Positions 17,750 to 27,050 of a DNA stretch of 64,000 nt are shown piece after piece. Source of the stretch: Methanofollis sp. W23 (GTDB taxonomy: Archaea; Halobacteriota; Methanomicrobia; Methanomicrobiales; Methanofollaceae); contig NZ_JAGGMN010000001.1 in the NCBI RefSeq assembly GCF_017875325.1, positions 2,066,140 to 2,130,139 on the forward strand. Reading direction: 5' to 3'. Under the pieces are notes generated by a model. The model had not been told where the DNA came from. It did no database searches and was given only the letters and a program-made list of their open reading frames with translations. The stretch's first letter is position 1. Every line of letters starts with the position of its first letter. Made by a program: the position numbers and the translations under genes.

Positions 17750-20032
17750 ATGGACCGAACACTAACAATCATTATCCTCATCGCTGCCGTCGTTGCTGCG
17801 GTAGTTGCAGGTGCAGCCATATTTGCACCTCCAGATCAGCAGCCAGACCAACCGCAGACTCCCAGTCAGGGGAGCGGAGATCCTCACCAGGGCAATACAA
17901 CCTCCCCTGAGTCGCACCCGACTCTCACCATCGTACCGACTGTCTCTCCGACAAACGAGACGCCGGTCACGACCCCTGTGCCGGTAAACACCACTACACC
18001 AGAAGTGACGGCCAATGTCACCGAAACCACCCCCGCACCGTCATCAGACTGGGGTGATTCCGGGAGTGACAGTTATACGCCACGGTACAGGACAGTCACC
18101 GACATGACCGGCGAAAAGGTCAGGATCCCCTATACCACCCATCGCGTCGTGACCCTCTACACTCCTGCGGCTGCGATGGTCATGGCAATCGATGGGGATG
18201 CCAGGCGCCTCGCAGGCGTCGATCGCTTTGCCTCCATCGACGAAGGCTTCCAGACCATCGACCCCTCCATCTCAGAGATCCCGGTCGTCAGCGGGACCGG
18301 CATCGAGGTGAACAAGGAAGCGATCCTCGCGGTCCACCCTGACGTGATCATCGCCGGTTCCTGGTCCAAGGAAGGACTCGAGGAGATCGGTGTCCCGGTC
18401 GTCTCCCTCACCACGAACGGTTTCGAAGATGTCCCAGGCGCCCTCACCGTCATCGGGGATGTCCTGAACAAGAAAGAACGCGCCGACGAGCTTGCCTCGT
18501 ACCTCGACGACCACCGCTCGGCCCTTGTCGAGATGACCGCCGAGATCCCGGAGGACGACCAGGACAACGCCTACATCACCTGGAGGTCGCCGCTCCACAC
18601 CTTCGCCGGCGGCGATTTCCACTCCCAGTGGGCCCATGACGCGGGCTGCCGCTTCGCCTCAGAAGAACTCACCGGCCATCGCCAGGAAGTGAACTTCGAG
18701 CAGATCGCCACCTGGAACCCGGACGTGATCATCCTCAGCAACAGCGGCGACCCCGAGGCCCTCCTCACCGACCCCACCTGGCAGGAGATCGAGGCCGTAA
18801 AGCACGGCAAGATCTACCGCATCCCGCGCTTTGTCGGCGACTGGGGCAGCCCGGTTCCCGAGTCGATCCTTGGTATGGAATGGCTTGCGAACGGCACCTA
18901 CCCTGAGATCGTCGACCTCGATATGGTCGCCGAGACCCAGCACTTCTACAGCCTCTTCTACGACTACGACCTCTCTGAGGAGGAGGCCCGTGAGATCATG
19001 GGTCCGAATCCTGCACCGCATGTCAGAACCGTCACCGTGACCGACGGTGCAGGGAGAGAAGTCAAACTCGAACTGCCGGTGGAGCGTATCGTAACCAATT
19101 ACCCGCCAGCAGTCAGGATGGTGACCACGCTCGGGGCCGCGGACCGGTTCGTGGGCGTCGACTCAGTCACCCAGTCACAGACCGACCAGTTTGTCTGTCT
19201 TCTTCACCCTGAGATCGCCGACCTCACCTGTGTCGGCAACCCGAGAAACCTGAACGTCGAGGCGGTCCTCGAATTGCAGCCCGACCTCGTGCTGGTCGCG
19301 GGATGGAACCGGGATAAACTTGAAGACCTCGAAGACAAGGGCCTGACCGTCTTTGGTGTCGTCGCTGAGAACCATGATCAGATGAAGAGCACGATGGACC
19401 AGCTCGGCAAGGCCCTTGAGTCTGAGGACGCAGCCGCTGATTTCACCGAGATCTATCAGAACACCCTTGACACCGCGACCTCCAGAGTCGAAGGTCTCCC
19501 AGAGAACCAGAAGCCCAAGGTCTTCCTTGGCGGATGTACAGGGATCTCCTCCACCGCAGGCGGCGAGATGTTCCAGAGCAGCCTCATCGAGGCCGCAGGC
19601 GGCAAAAATGTTGCATCAGAACTTGCAGGCTCCCACTGGGCCGATGTCAATACTGAGCAACTCCTCGCATGGAACCCTGACATCATCTTCCTCGTCCCAT
19701 ACCAGAGCACGTCCACGCCCGAGAATGTGATGGGCGACCCAGACCTCCAGACCATCACCGCAGTCAAGAACGGCCAGGTCTACTGGTTCCCCTCCAGAAT
19801 CTGCGAATGGGACTCCCCCTCCCCACAGACCGCCCTCGGCCTGGAGTGGACCGCAAAAACCCTCCACCCCGACCTCTTCGGTGACATCGACGTGACCGCA
19901 GATGCAGACGCCTTCTACGAAGAGTTCTATGGCACGTCTTTCACTGAACTTGGCGGGACGCTGCCGGCAACCAATTTCCCCGGCAATGCAGAAGCCGCAT
20001 CCGCTCAGACGCCGATGCAGGCCACGGTCTGA
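17750..20032 (+). CDS. double-domain periplasmic-type binding protein (FepB/BtuF-like)
   Basis: 760 residues: N-terminal membrane anchor/signal (about 5-27), a Pro/Thr/Asn-rich stalk (about 28-110), then two consecutive PeriBP_2-type domains. The first begins RYRTVTDMTGEKVRIPYTTH with VVSLTTNGFEDVP; the second begins VRTVTVTDGAGREVKLELPV with a parallel layout and an equivalent LLAWNPDIIF strand. This family delivers iron-siderophore, cobalamin or metal-ligand complexes to FecCD-type permeases, which occur five genes downstream. Two binding domains on one polypeptide is unusual and may raise local capture or bind two ligands. Confidence 0.85.
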   Translation: MDRTLTIIILIAAVVAAVVAGAAIFAPPDQQPDQPQTPSQGSGDPHQGNTTSPESHPTLTIVPTVSPTNETPVTTPVPVNTTTPEVTANVTETTPAPSSDWGDSGSDSYTPRYRTVTDMTGEKVRIPYTTHRVVTLYTPAAAMVMAIDGDARRLAGVDRFASIDEGFQTIDPSISEIPVVSGTGIEVNKEAILAVHPDVIIAGSWSKEGLEEIGVPVVSLTTNGFEDVPGALTVIGDVLNKKERADELASYLDDHRSALVEMTAEIPEDDQDNAYITWRSPLHTFAGGDFHSQWAHDAGCRFASEELTGHRQEVNFEQIATWNPDVIILSNSGDPEALLTDPTWQEIEAVKHGKIYRIPRFVGDWGSPVPESILGMEWLANGTYPEIVDLDMVAETQHFYSLFYDYDLSEEEAREIMGPNPAPHVRTVTVTDGAGREVKLELPVERIVTNYPPAVRMVTTLGAADRFVGVDSVTQSQTDQFVCLLHPEIADLTCVGNPRNLNVEAVLELQPDLVLVAGWNRDKLEDLEDKGLTVFGVVAENHDQMKSTMDQLGKALESEDAAADFTEIYQNTLDTATSRVEGLPENQKPKVFLGGCTGISSTAGGEMFQSSLIEAAGGKNVASELAGSHWADVNTEQLLAWNPDIIFLVPYQSTSTPENVMGDPDLQTITAVKNGQVYWFPSRICEWDSPSPQTALGLEWTAKTLHPDLFGDIDVTADADAFYEEFYGTSFTELGGTLPATNFPGNAEAASAQTPMQATV

Positions 20033-20113
20033 CTTCTCTGAACACGGGGGAGTGATCCCCCGCCCCCTTTTCACGCAGACTGCCGGCCCGAGTGGTCTGC
20101 AGGAGAAAAAAGA

Positions 20114-21118
20114 ATGAAATGTCATTATTGTGAACGGAGATGCGATCTCTCGGACGAGCAGATCGGCTTTTGCAGAATGTATTCCCTGAATGAAGGGACG
20201 ATCACGGAACGCTTTCCCCACCGCTGGTCGTCATATCAGGTGACGCACATCGAGTCCCTGCCATTCTTTCATGCCTATCCTGGTGCACGCACCCTCCAGG
20301 TGGGAACAGCAGGATGCAACCTCGCATGCAGTTACTGCTCCAATGCCTTTGTGGCGAGGACAGACCCGGCAACGGTTGAACTTTTTCATGTCTCTCCCGA
20401 ACGCCTGGTCCAGATCGCAGAAGAGACGGGATGCCATACGATCGTCTTCGGGGTCAACGAACCGACGGTTTCGATCCCCTCGCTCCTCGATCTCGCGGCA
20501 CAGGCACACACGCGGGGAATACCCATAGGTTGCCTCACAAACGGCTACATGACCGAAGAATCCGCCCATACGGTTGCAGAGCACCTTTCATTTGTGAATG
20601 TCAGTCTGAAGTCGCTGTCGTCGGCATTCTATCAGAAATATGCCGGCGTCAAGAGCGTGAACCCTGTGCTCAGGACCATCGGCATCCTTGCAGAACACTG
20701 CCATGTGGAGGTGACCACTCCTATTGTGCAGGGCGAAAACGATCACGAGATCAAAGAGATCGCCCGGTTCATCGCCGGGATCGATCCTTCCATCCCCTGG
20801 CATGTCTTCCGCCTCCTCCCCGAACACCGGATGGCCGGGGAAAAAGCACCTGACATCAGGCATATCGACGCCCTCCTCGAACCCGCACGGGAGATCCTCC
20901 CCTATGTGTACTTCAGCAACTTCGTCGGATCCAACCGCCTGAACACCGTCTGCCCTGCATGCGGCCGTACGGTCGTCGAACGGATCAACCCCGGCGGGTG
21001 CGGGGGAAAGATCGTCCGCTACCTGCTCGAGGACGGCAGATGCCCGTTTTGCGGAGAAACGATCCCCATCCATGGCAAGCGTGTCATGTGGGATTCCTTG
21101 GAGGTCGAAGACCAATGA
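20114..21118 (+). CDS. radical SAM protein, pyruvate-formate-lyase-activating-like
   Basis: 334 residues. N-terminal CHYCERRC and GFC cysteines, then the radical SAM cluster motif C-N-L-A-C-S-Y-C (CxxxCxxC) near residue 72, GVNEPT in the glycine-rich SAM region, and a C-terminal zinc-like set (CPACG near 280, CPFCG near 315). Related to AmmeMemoRadiSam/PflA-type proteins. Its stop overlaps the next ATG, heading a coupled operon with an iron-type ABC transporter. Substrate unknown; modification of a metal ligand or of the transported compound is an inference. Confidence 0.8.
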   Translation: MKCHYCERRCDLSDEQIGFCRMYSLNEGTITERFPHRWSSYQVTHIESLPFFHAYPGARTLQVGTAGCNLACSYCSNAFVARTDPATVELFHVSPERLVQIAEETGCHTIVFGVNEPTVSIPSLLDLAAQAHTRGIPIGCLTNGYMTEESAHTVAEHLSFVNVSLKSLSSAFYQKYAGVKSVNPVLRTIGILAEHCHVEVTTPIVQGENDHEIKEIARFIAGIDPSIPWHVFRLLPEHRMAGEKAPDIRHIDALLEPAREILPYVYFSNFVGSNRLNTVCPACGRTVVERINPGGCGGKIVRYLLEDGRCPFCGETIPIHGKRVMWDSLEVEDQ

Positions 21119-22275
21119 TCGGAGTCATCGACGTCACCGACTGGCAGACGACGGTCGACCTCAGAACCGGCAGGGGCACCGTTGCGGACGGCCCTCTGGT
21201 CAGGATTGCACAGAGGGTGCAGGCCGATCATCACTACCCCGGCGATCGAAAACCGGAGAGCGTCTCATGGGTCACCGATACGGCACTGGACCTCTGCCGC
21301 CGCTCAACGCCCGGCCTGATGGTGCTCAGTTACGCATACCCCTATCTCACCCGCCTCTTTACCGCACCCTCACGGAGCGAATGGCATGAGATCGTCGAAA
21401 AGACGTTGAGTGCGGTCGATCGCTTCACAGAAGCCTCCGGAATGACTCCGGTGATCGTCGGCACCGGCGCCATGGTGCCTGTACAGGGCAGAATCGATCT
21501 GAGCGGGCTAGAATGTCTCACGGCCACCGGCGGGGCGGCGCCGCGCTATGCAGGGCTCTACCACCCTTCGGAACATGACCTTGAGTATCTCGCCGATCAT
21601 CCGGGCGTACGGGGCCTGTTCAAACGTGAGGATGTTTTCAAGGCTGATCATTTCTGTGCCGCTGCACAACGCCGTTTTCCCGACTATCTCGTTGCCGCCA
21701 GATCCGGACATCTCTTCAGAGGGTTTGGGGGTGTCCCGCGGCCGGTGGCCCATTTGCCTGCATGCAACGAGTCGGTCCCGCTGGTCTCCGGCATCGGACA
21801 GGCCGGGGAGATCACCGGCATCAGGGGGATGATCGCAGAACACCTTGCAGAAGGGGAACGGATCGCTCTCATCATCGTCGAGGGCATCGGGTCCGCCGAT
21901 CTGGACCGTCCCGCGTATGCCTGCAGGAACACCTGGCGCTGGCACTCCTACTCCCCGGGTGAAGGGCAATATGCTGCTATCCTGACCGGAAAACATCTGC
22001 CCGAACAGGCGTATCCCCCCGGATTTCGCTATTACCCTGAGGACGGCGAGGAGAGGGAGTACCCATTCGCCGGCCCATATGGCACGATGCCCACAGACAC
22101 CCTCGGCATGGCATATGAAGGGAGGAGTGCGGCGGTCGGGAGCAGGAGCACCATGACCCATGTCTATGCTGGCACCGACATCGCCATAGAGTGTTTTGCC
22201 AGGAATCTCTACAACTATGGGACGATGGCGGCGGTCCGCAGCAGCAAGAATGAACTCTGGGGCAGGATCCAATGA
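21115..22275 (+). CDS. unrecognised protein in radical-SAM/ABC operon
   Basis: 386 residues, ATG overlapping the radical SAM stop (ATGA). No signal peptide or membrane segment. Conserved-looking blocks: QADHHYPGDRKPESVSWVTD, IVGTGAMVPV, GIGQAGEITGIRGMIAEHL, ALIIVEGIG, YACRNTWRWHSYSPGEGQY and HVYAGTDIAIECFARNLYN. A faint likeness to alkaline-phosphatase/phosphomutase-superfamily strands (ALIIVEGIG) is not enough to assign function. Strict coupling to a radical SAM enzyme, a methyltransferase and a FecCD transporter suggests one pathway. Confidence 0.7.
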   Translation: MIGVIDVTDWQTTVDLRTGRGTVADGPLVRIAQRVQADHHYPGDRKPESVSWVTDTALDLCRRSTPGLMVLSYAYPYLTRLFTAPSRSEWHEIVEKTLSAVDRFTEASGMTPVIVGTGAMVPVQGRIDLSGLECLTATGGAAPRYAGLYHPSEHDLEYLADHPGVRGLFKREDVFKADHFCAAAQRRFPDYLVAARSGHLFRGFGGVPRPVAHLPACNESVPLVSGIGQAGEITGIRGMIAEHLAEGERIALIIVEGIGSADLDRPAYACRNTWRWHSYSPGEGQYAAILTGKHLPEQAYPPGFRYYPEDGEEREYPFAGPYGTMPTDTLGMAYEGRSAAVGSRSTMTHVYAGTDIAIECFARNLYNYGTMAAVRSSKNELWGRIQ

Positions 22276-22928
22276 AAAAAGGAGATCAGAAAGGAGTTTT
22301 TACCGACAAAAAATCGGCGGAACAGTTCAACCGCCTTGCCTGCACCGTCTTCGCCCCGGTCAACACCGCCGTCGCCCACCAGATCGTACAGGAGTGTGGA
22401 GTCAATCGTGGCACGGCCGTCGATATTGGGGGCGGACCAGGCCACCTTGCTATCGAACTGGCGCGGATCACCGACCTGACGATCATTTCTCTCGACATCT
22501 CGGCATGCATACGTCAGGTGGCCGCCGAAAATATCAGGGCCGCCGGGCTTTCCGACCGGATCACGGCTGTCACCGGCGACGCCGCACAGATGCCTCTTCC
22601 CGACGCATCAGTTGACCTCGCCGTCAGCAAGGGATCCGTCTTCTTCTGGCCTGAACCGGCGGCCGCATTCAGGGAGATCAGACGGGTGCTCAGGCCCGGC
22701 GGAGTGGCATGGATCGGTGGAGGATTTGGGAGTTCCGTCATCCTCCAGGGGGTTGGAGAGCAGATGGACCGGTTCGATCCGACGTGGATCGACGGGGTGC
22801 GGGAGCGCCTCGGGGACCGGACGGCAGAACGGTTCAGAGAGGAACTGAAAAAAGCTGGCATTGAGGAATATACCCTCCTCCATGACCCCTGGCAACTCTG
22901 GATCCGTTTCCAGGGAGGAAAAGGATGA
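22272..22928 (+). CDS. class I SAM-dependent methyltransferase
   Basis: 218 residues of the UbiE-like Methyltransf_11 type: AVDIGGGPGHLAIELA (motif I), SLDISA, GDAAQMPLPDASVDLAVSKG and REIRRVLRPGGVAWIGGG. Overlaps both neighbours by four bases. The substrate is probably a small molecule handled by the operon (inference). Confidence 0.85.
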   Translation: MKKGDQKGVFTDKKSAEQFNRLACTVFAPVNTAVAHQIVQECGVNRGTAVDIGGGPGHLAIELARITDLTIISLDISACIRQVAAENIRAAGLSDRITAVTGDAAQMPLPDASVDLAVSKGSVFFWPEPAAAFREIRRVLRPGGVAWIGGGFGSSVILQGVGEQMDRFDPTWIDGVRERLGDRTAERFREELKKAGIEEYTLLHDPWQLWIRFQGGKG

Positions 22929-23971
22929 ATGCGATCCGATCGGCCCGGAACTGGACGACCATCGGTTTTCTTGCCGGCCTCCCGCTTGTTTTGTTTCTGG
23001 TCTCATTTTTTCTCGGACGATATGCTATCGATCCCATCACCGCCGTTCAGATCATCGTAGCGGCGATCATCGATGCCATACCTGGCTTCCCGCTCTCGAT
23101 CCCCCACACCTGGCCGGCGGTGATGGACACCGTCGTCCTCAAGATCAGGCTCCCTCGCATCTGCGCTGCAATGCTCGTGGGTGCCGGGCTTGCCATATCG
23201 GGTGCAGCCTTCCAGGGGCTCTTCAGAAATCCGCTGGTCTCCCCTCACATCCTCGGTGTTGCCTCAGGTGCAGGGTTTGGTGCGGCGCTGGGCATCCTGA
23301 TCTCAGGATCCATGTTCGTGGTCCAGAGCCTTGCCTTCACCTTCGGGATCATCGCCGTCGTGGTAACCTATCTGCTGGCGAGGGTCTATCGTACCACCCC
23401 CACTCTCGTCCTCGTCCTCGCCGGGATCATCGTGAGCGCCTTCTTCCAGGCGATGATCTCGCTCACGAAATATGTCGCCGACCCCTATGAAAAACTCCCT
23501 GCCATTGTCTTCTGGATGATGGGAAGTCTCGCAGACGTCAGGGTTGGCGACCTGTATATCATCGCCCCACTGATCATCGTATGTATCGTTATTCTTCTCT
23601 TGATCAGATGGCGGATCAACATTCTCTCGGTAGGAGACGAGGAAGCAAAGGCGCTCGGCATCAATACCACCAGAATGGCCCAGATCATCATCGTCTGCGC
23701 CACCGTCATCACCTCAATGGCCGTCTGCATCAGCGGGATCATCGGATGGGTAGGACTCGTCGTCCCCCATATCGCCCGGATGATCGTCGGCCCTGACTAC
23801 AAGAAGATCCTTCCAGTCTCGGTGGTGATCGGGGCGTGCTATCTTCTCGTCGTCGACGACATTGCCCGCACCCTCACCGCCGCCGAGATCCCGCTCGGCA
23901 TCCTCACTGCCGTGATCGGGGCCCCGGTCTTTGCGTACCTGTTGAAGTTCAGGAAGGTGGGATGGGAATGA
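22925..23971 (+). CDS. FecCD-family ABC transporter permease
   Basis: 348 residues, about nine to ten membrane helices, with LKIRLPRICAAMLVGAGLAI near the N-terminus, GVASGAGFGAALGI, and the ATPase-contact region GWVGLVVPHIARMIVGPDYK. The family imports iron-siderophore, heme or cobalamin complexes. Coupled to the methyltransferase (ATGA overlap) and to the ATPase gene. Confidence 0.92.
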   Translation: MNAIRSARNWTTIGFLAGLPLVLFLVSFFLGRYAIDPITAVQIIVAAIIDAIPGFPLSIPHTWPAVMDTVVLKIRLPRICAAMLVGAGLAISGAAFQGLFRNPLVSPHILGVASGAGFGAALGILISGSMFVVQSLAFTFGIIAVVVTYLLARVYRTTPTLVLVLAGIIVSAFFQAMISLTKYVADPYEKLPAIVFWMMGSLADVRVGDLYIIAPLIIVCIVILLLIRWRINILSVGDEEAKALGINTTRMAQIIIVCATVITSMAVCISGIIGWVGLVVPHIARMIVGPDYKKILPVSVVIGACYLLVVDDIARTLTAAEIPLGILTAVIGAPVFAYLLKFRKVGWE

Positions 23972-24753
23972 TCCTGACAGTCAGAGATGCCTCGTTCTCA
24001 TATGACGGGACAAGGACGATCTTTGAGGGGGTTTCTTTCTCCGTCGACCGGGGGGAATGCCTCTGCATCCTCGGCCCAAACGGCACCGGCAAGTCCACCC
24101 TGATCAAGTGTCTCATCAATGTCTTACCGCTGGATGTCGGCACCATCACACTCAATGACACGGAGATCACCTCGCTTTCCAGAACCGAGGTGGCCCAACA
24201 GATCGCCTATGTGCCGCAGGCCCATCAGATCGTCTTCCCCTTCGATGTCATCGACTTTGTGCTGATGGGACGGGCACCTCACCTCTCCCTCTTTGCCTCT
24301 CCAGGACGTGCAGACCAGCACATTGCAGAGGACGCACTGGTCACCGTGGGGATTGACCACCTTGCCCATCGCCCGGTCTCAGAGATCAGCGGCGGCGAAT
24401 TGCAACTTGCCCTCATTGCACGAGCACTGGCACAGCAGCCTGCGGTGATGGTCCTCGACGAACCAACCTCACATCTCGATTTCGGAAATCAGGTGCGGGT
24501 TCTCCGCCTCATCGAGCGGCTTGCAGAGGAAGGGATCGCCGTGGTAATGACCTCGCACTTCCCTGACCACAGTTTCATCATTCCACAGAATGTGGCGATC
24601 ATGAAGGACGGCGGGTTCATCGCTGTCGGTCCGGCTAAAGAGGTTCTGACTCCAGGACACCTCAGCAAGGCCTATGGCATCGATGTGGCGATCTCCTATG
24701 TCGAAGAAGCCGGACGAATGGCCTGTATCCCCTCAGTCTGCCGGACTCCATGA
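23962..24753 (+). CDS. FecE/BtuD-type ABC transporter ATPase
   Basis: 263 residues. Walker A GPNGTGKSTLIK, Q-loop AYVPQAH, signature ISGGELQLALIARAL, Walker B VMVLDEPTSHLDFG, switch His TSHFPDH. ATG 23962 after GGTGGG overlaps the permease stop by ten bases; ATG 23968 is the alternative. Completes the importer with the upstream permease and, probably, the double binding protein at 17750. Confidence 0.92.
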   Translation: MGMILTVRDASFSYDGTRTIFEGVSFSVDRGECLCILGPNGTGKSTLIKCLINVLPLDVGTITLNDTEITSLSRTEVAQQIAYVPQAHQIVFPFDVIDFVLMGRAPHLSLFASPGRADQHIAEDALVTVGIDHLAHRPVSEISGGELQLALIARALAQQPAVMVLDEPTSHLDFGNQVRVLRLIERLAEEGIAVVMTSHFPDHSFIIPQNVAIMKDGGFIAVGPAKEVLTPGHLSKAYGIDVAISYVEEAGRMACIPSVCRTP

Positions 24754-24761
24754 CAACCAAT

Positions 24762-25037
24762 TTTTGGCTTTGTAGAATTCTGCATGAGGCGAGGGGATGC
24801 CTCAAGTATACAGGATAATAATTCCTGTGGGTCTCAAGGGAGTACACGAATCTTTTCTCTCCCCTGGAGCCTGACAACAGGGGGGGGGACATCCCTTCAT
24901 CGCCGCCCCCTGGCTATCTTCGTTCCGTGGGGGGACGACCGGAGGGAGTTGAGAAGACGAAGTCTTCGAGTCCGGGAGGCTCAGGGGACAGTCAGCCTTC
25001 CGCCAGAGAGAGCTCAAGACGATTTCTACAAAGCCAC
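24762..25037. mobile_element. MITE-like element with terminal inverted repeats
   Basis: Left end TTTTGGCTTTGTAGAAT (24762-24778) and right end GATTTCTACAAAGCCA (25021-25036) are inverted repeats of about 15 bases. The interior is GC-rich and non-coding, with the family's poly-G/poly-C blocks. It lies exactly between the converging ends of the ATPase and molybdenum-storage genes. Confidence 0.7.
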
Positions 25038-25038
25038 A

Positions 25039-25851
25039 TTACCCCCTGATCACCGTCCCGACCCTTTCTCCCTTCACCGCCTTCGTGATATTGCCCGGCA
25101 CATGCCCGTTGACCACCTTGATCTCCTTCACGTGCTTGGTGTGGAGGAGGAGTTCGACTGCCCTGCGCTCCAGCACCAGGTCTTCGAGGTCCATGGCAAG
25201 GAGGGCCTTGGCCGAGATCTCAGGGATCAACTCGGCGCCGGGGTTGATCCTCGGGTCCTCGGAAAACTGGCCATCAACGTTCTTTGCAAGAATACAGTTC
25301 TTCGCCCCCATCACCTCGGCGATGAGCACCGCACCCGTGTCAGTCCGGTTTGGCGGGATCGATCCCACCTCGGCCGGTTGCTCGTAGAGCCCGTACGGTG
25401 GGGTGCCATGGGTCACCGGCAGGAGCCCGAGGGCGATGATCGTCGGAAGCTGGAGGAGGTCGGCGGTGTGGACCCGCACCCCCCCATAGGAAGAGAGGAG
25501 GACAGTCATCATGATCGCGTTCTGTTCGCTGATCTTGCCGGCAAGTTCGGCAAGCACGCCGGTCGGCATCCCGAGGTTGATGCCGATGTCCATGATATGG
25601 CGCACCCGTCCCCCGCCGCCGGTCACTACCAGCACCTTCTCCCCGCCCGTCTTGAGCGCCCCGATCTCCTCCACGATCGGGAAGACCACTTCCCTGCCAT
25701 AATCGATCGTCCCATGTCCGCCAAACTTGATCACATTCAGGTCTGGCATGATCCTGATCTGCGGGACCTCCCCGGTCCGCTGCATCAGTCCCTTTCTCAC
25801 CAGGGTCTCGCCCCGTAGCCCTGACTCCAGTTCATATCGGCCTGATTTCAT
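25039..25851 (-). CDS. molybdenum storage protein subunit (amino-acid-kinase fold), copy 1
   Basis: 270 residues of the MosA/MosB (UMP-kinase-like) family: IKFGGHGTIDYGREVVFPIV, LVVTGGGGRVRHI, GINLGMPTGVLAELAGKISEQNA, GTPPYGLYEQP, PPNRTDTGAVLIAEVMGAKN and a C-terminal VVNGHVPGNITKAV. Known family role: ATP-dependent storage of molybdate as polyoxomolybdate clusters in a cage. ATG 25851 follows AGGTGA at four bases. Pairs with a 270-residue paralogue at 26185, presumably the alpha/beta hetero-oligomer. Confidence 0.88.
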   Translation of the reverse strand: MKSGRYELESGLRGETLVRKGLMQRTGEVPQIRIMPDLNVIKFGGHGTIDYGREVVFPIVEEIGALKTGGEKVLVVTGGGGRVRHIMDIGINLGMPTGVLAELAGKISEQNAIMMTVLLSSYGGVRVHTADLLQLPTIIALGLLPVTHGTPPYGLYEQPAEVGSIPPNRTDTGAVLIAEVMGAKNCILAKNVDGQFSEDPRINPGAELIPEISAKALLAMDLEDLVLERRAVELLLHTKHVKEIKVVNGHVPGNITKAVKGERVGTVIRG

Positions 25852-25934
25852 ACCTTCACCTAGACAACACTATAATATCATGCGATTTATAGAGGTGTCG
25901 CCATGGCCACGTGACGGCCAGGAGGGACGAGAAA

Positions 25935-26171
25935 ATGTTGAAACTCTATGTGAGAGAGAGGCAGAAGGTCGGCAGCGGTGTCAGGCAACCGAAGTATCGC
26001 GTCGTTGCCGCCACCGGCGGAAAGGGGGATGAAGGACACCTCAAGGTCGAGGCGACTCATTTCAGGAAGACCGAACTCGAGCAGATCGCCGCGGACGTGG
26101 GGGCCGAGATCGTCTGGCTCGAAGCGATGCCCGAAGAAAAACGCGGTGAGATGAAGGCCGCCGCCCGATAA
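25935..26171 (+). CDS. small protein linked to molybdenum storage, copy 1
   Basis: 78 residues, ATG 25935 after GGAGGG. Core LYVRERQKVGSGVRQPKYRVVA and 'HFRK.E(L/I)E.IAAD..AEIVWLE.MPE(E/D)K', shared with the 27084 paralogue. Soluble and cytoplasmic. It diverges from one storage subunit and converges on the other. Function unknown; the pairing suggests a regulator or accessory of molybdenum storage (inference). Confidence 0.75.
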   Translation: MLKLYVRERQKVGSGVRQPKYRVVAATGGKGDEGHLKVEATHFRKTELEQIAADVGAEIVWLEAMPEEKRGEMKAAAR

Positions 26172-26184
26172 AATGAAAAGAAGG

Positions 26185-26997
26185 TCAGGCCCTGATCAGG
26201 GTCCCGATCTTCTCACCCTTTACTGCCTTCGTGATATTGCCTGGCACATGCCCGTTGACCACCCTGATCTCTTTCACGTGCTTGGTGTGGAGGAGAAGTT
26301 CGACGGCGTTCTTCTCAAGGACCATGTCCTCCATGTCCTTTGCAAGCAGGTCGTCTGCCGTGATCTCAGAGATGAGGTCTGCCTCAGGGTCGAGGCGCGG
26401 GTCGTCGGTGAAGAGCCCCTCGACATTCTTTGCAAGGATACAGTTCTTCGCCCCCATCACCTCGGCGATGAGCACCGCACCCGTGTCGGTCCGGTTCGGC
26501 GGGATCGACCCCATCTCAGGAGGTTGTTCATAGAGCCCATACGGCGGGGTGCCATGAGTCACCGGCAGAAGCCCCAATGAGGTGAGTGTGGGAAGTTCGA
26601 GGAGGTCGTCTGACGAGACCTGCGTCCCGCCGTACGGGGAGAGGAGGAGGGACATCATCAGGGCATTCTGCTCGCTGATCTTGCCGGCAAGTTCGGCGAG
26701 CACGCCGGTCGGCATCCCGAGATTGATCCCGAGGTCCATGATATGCCGCACACGGACGCCGCCGCCGGTCACCAGGAGCACCTTCTCCCCGGCTTCCTTG
26801 AGGTCCCCGATCTCCTCCACGATCGGGTAGACCACCTCACGCCCGAAGTCGATGGTGCCGTGCCCGCCGATCTTGATCACATTCAGGTCTGGCATGATCC
26901 TGATCTGCGGGATCTCTTCGATCTGCCGCATCAGTCCCTTCCTCACCATCGTCTCTCCACGGAGCCCTGAATTCAGTTCAAACCGTTTTGCCGTAAT
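26185..26997 (-). CDS. molybdenum storage protein subunit, copy 2 (apparent ATT start)
   Basis: Paralogue of the 25039 gene, same blocks (IKIGGHGTIDFGREVVYPIV, MGINLGMPTGVLAELAG-like, GTPPYGLYEQP, NRTDTGAVLIAEVMGAKN, VVNGHVPGNITKAV). An ATG-only start at 26949 would drop 16 residues that the paralogue has. Homology continues upstream (xTAKRFELNSGLRGET versus MKSGRYELESGLRGET) to an ATT at 26997, which sits exactly where the paralogue has ATG and has the same AGGTGA-N4 site. With ATT both proteins are 270 residues. The 3' end lies 13 bases from the converging small gene. Confidence 0.85.
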   Translation of the reverse strand: MTAKRFELNSGLRGETMVRKGLMRQIEEIPQIRIMPDLNVIKIGGHGTIDFGREVVYPIVEEIGDLKEAGEKVLLVTGGGVRVRHIMDLGINLGMPTGVLAELAGKISEQNALMMSLLLSPYGGTQVSSDDLLELPTLTSLGLLPVTHGTPPYGLYEQPPEMGSIPPNRTDTGAVLIAEVMGAKNCILAKNVEGLFTDDPRLDPEADLISEITADDLLAKDMEDMVLEKNAVELLLHTKHVKEIRVVNGHVPGNITKAVKGEKIGTLIRA

Positions 26998-27050
26998 GAT
27001 ATCACCTTGAGAGAATGTTTATACGTAGAGAGATATAACAGAGCGTATAC

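Noticed and set aside
24784-25818. Plus-strand 344-codon ORF
   Set aside because: Starts in a repeat element and runs antisense to the molybdenum-storage gene.
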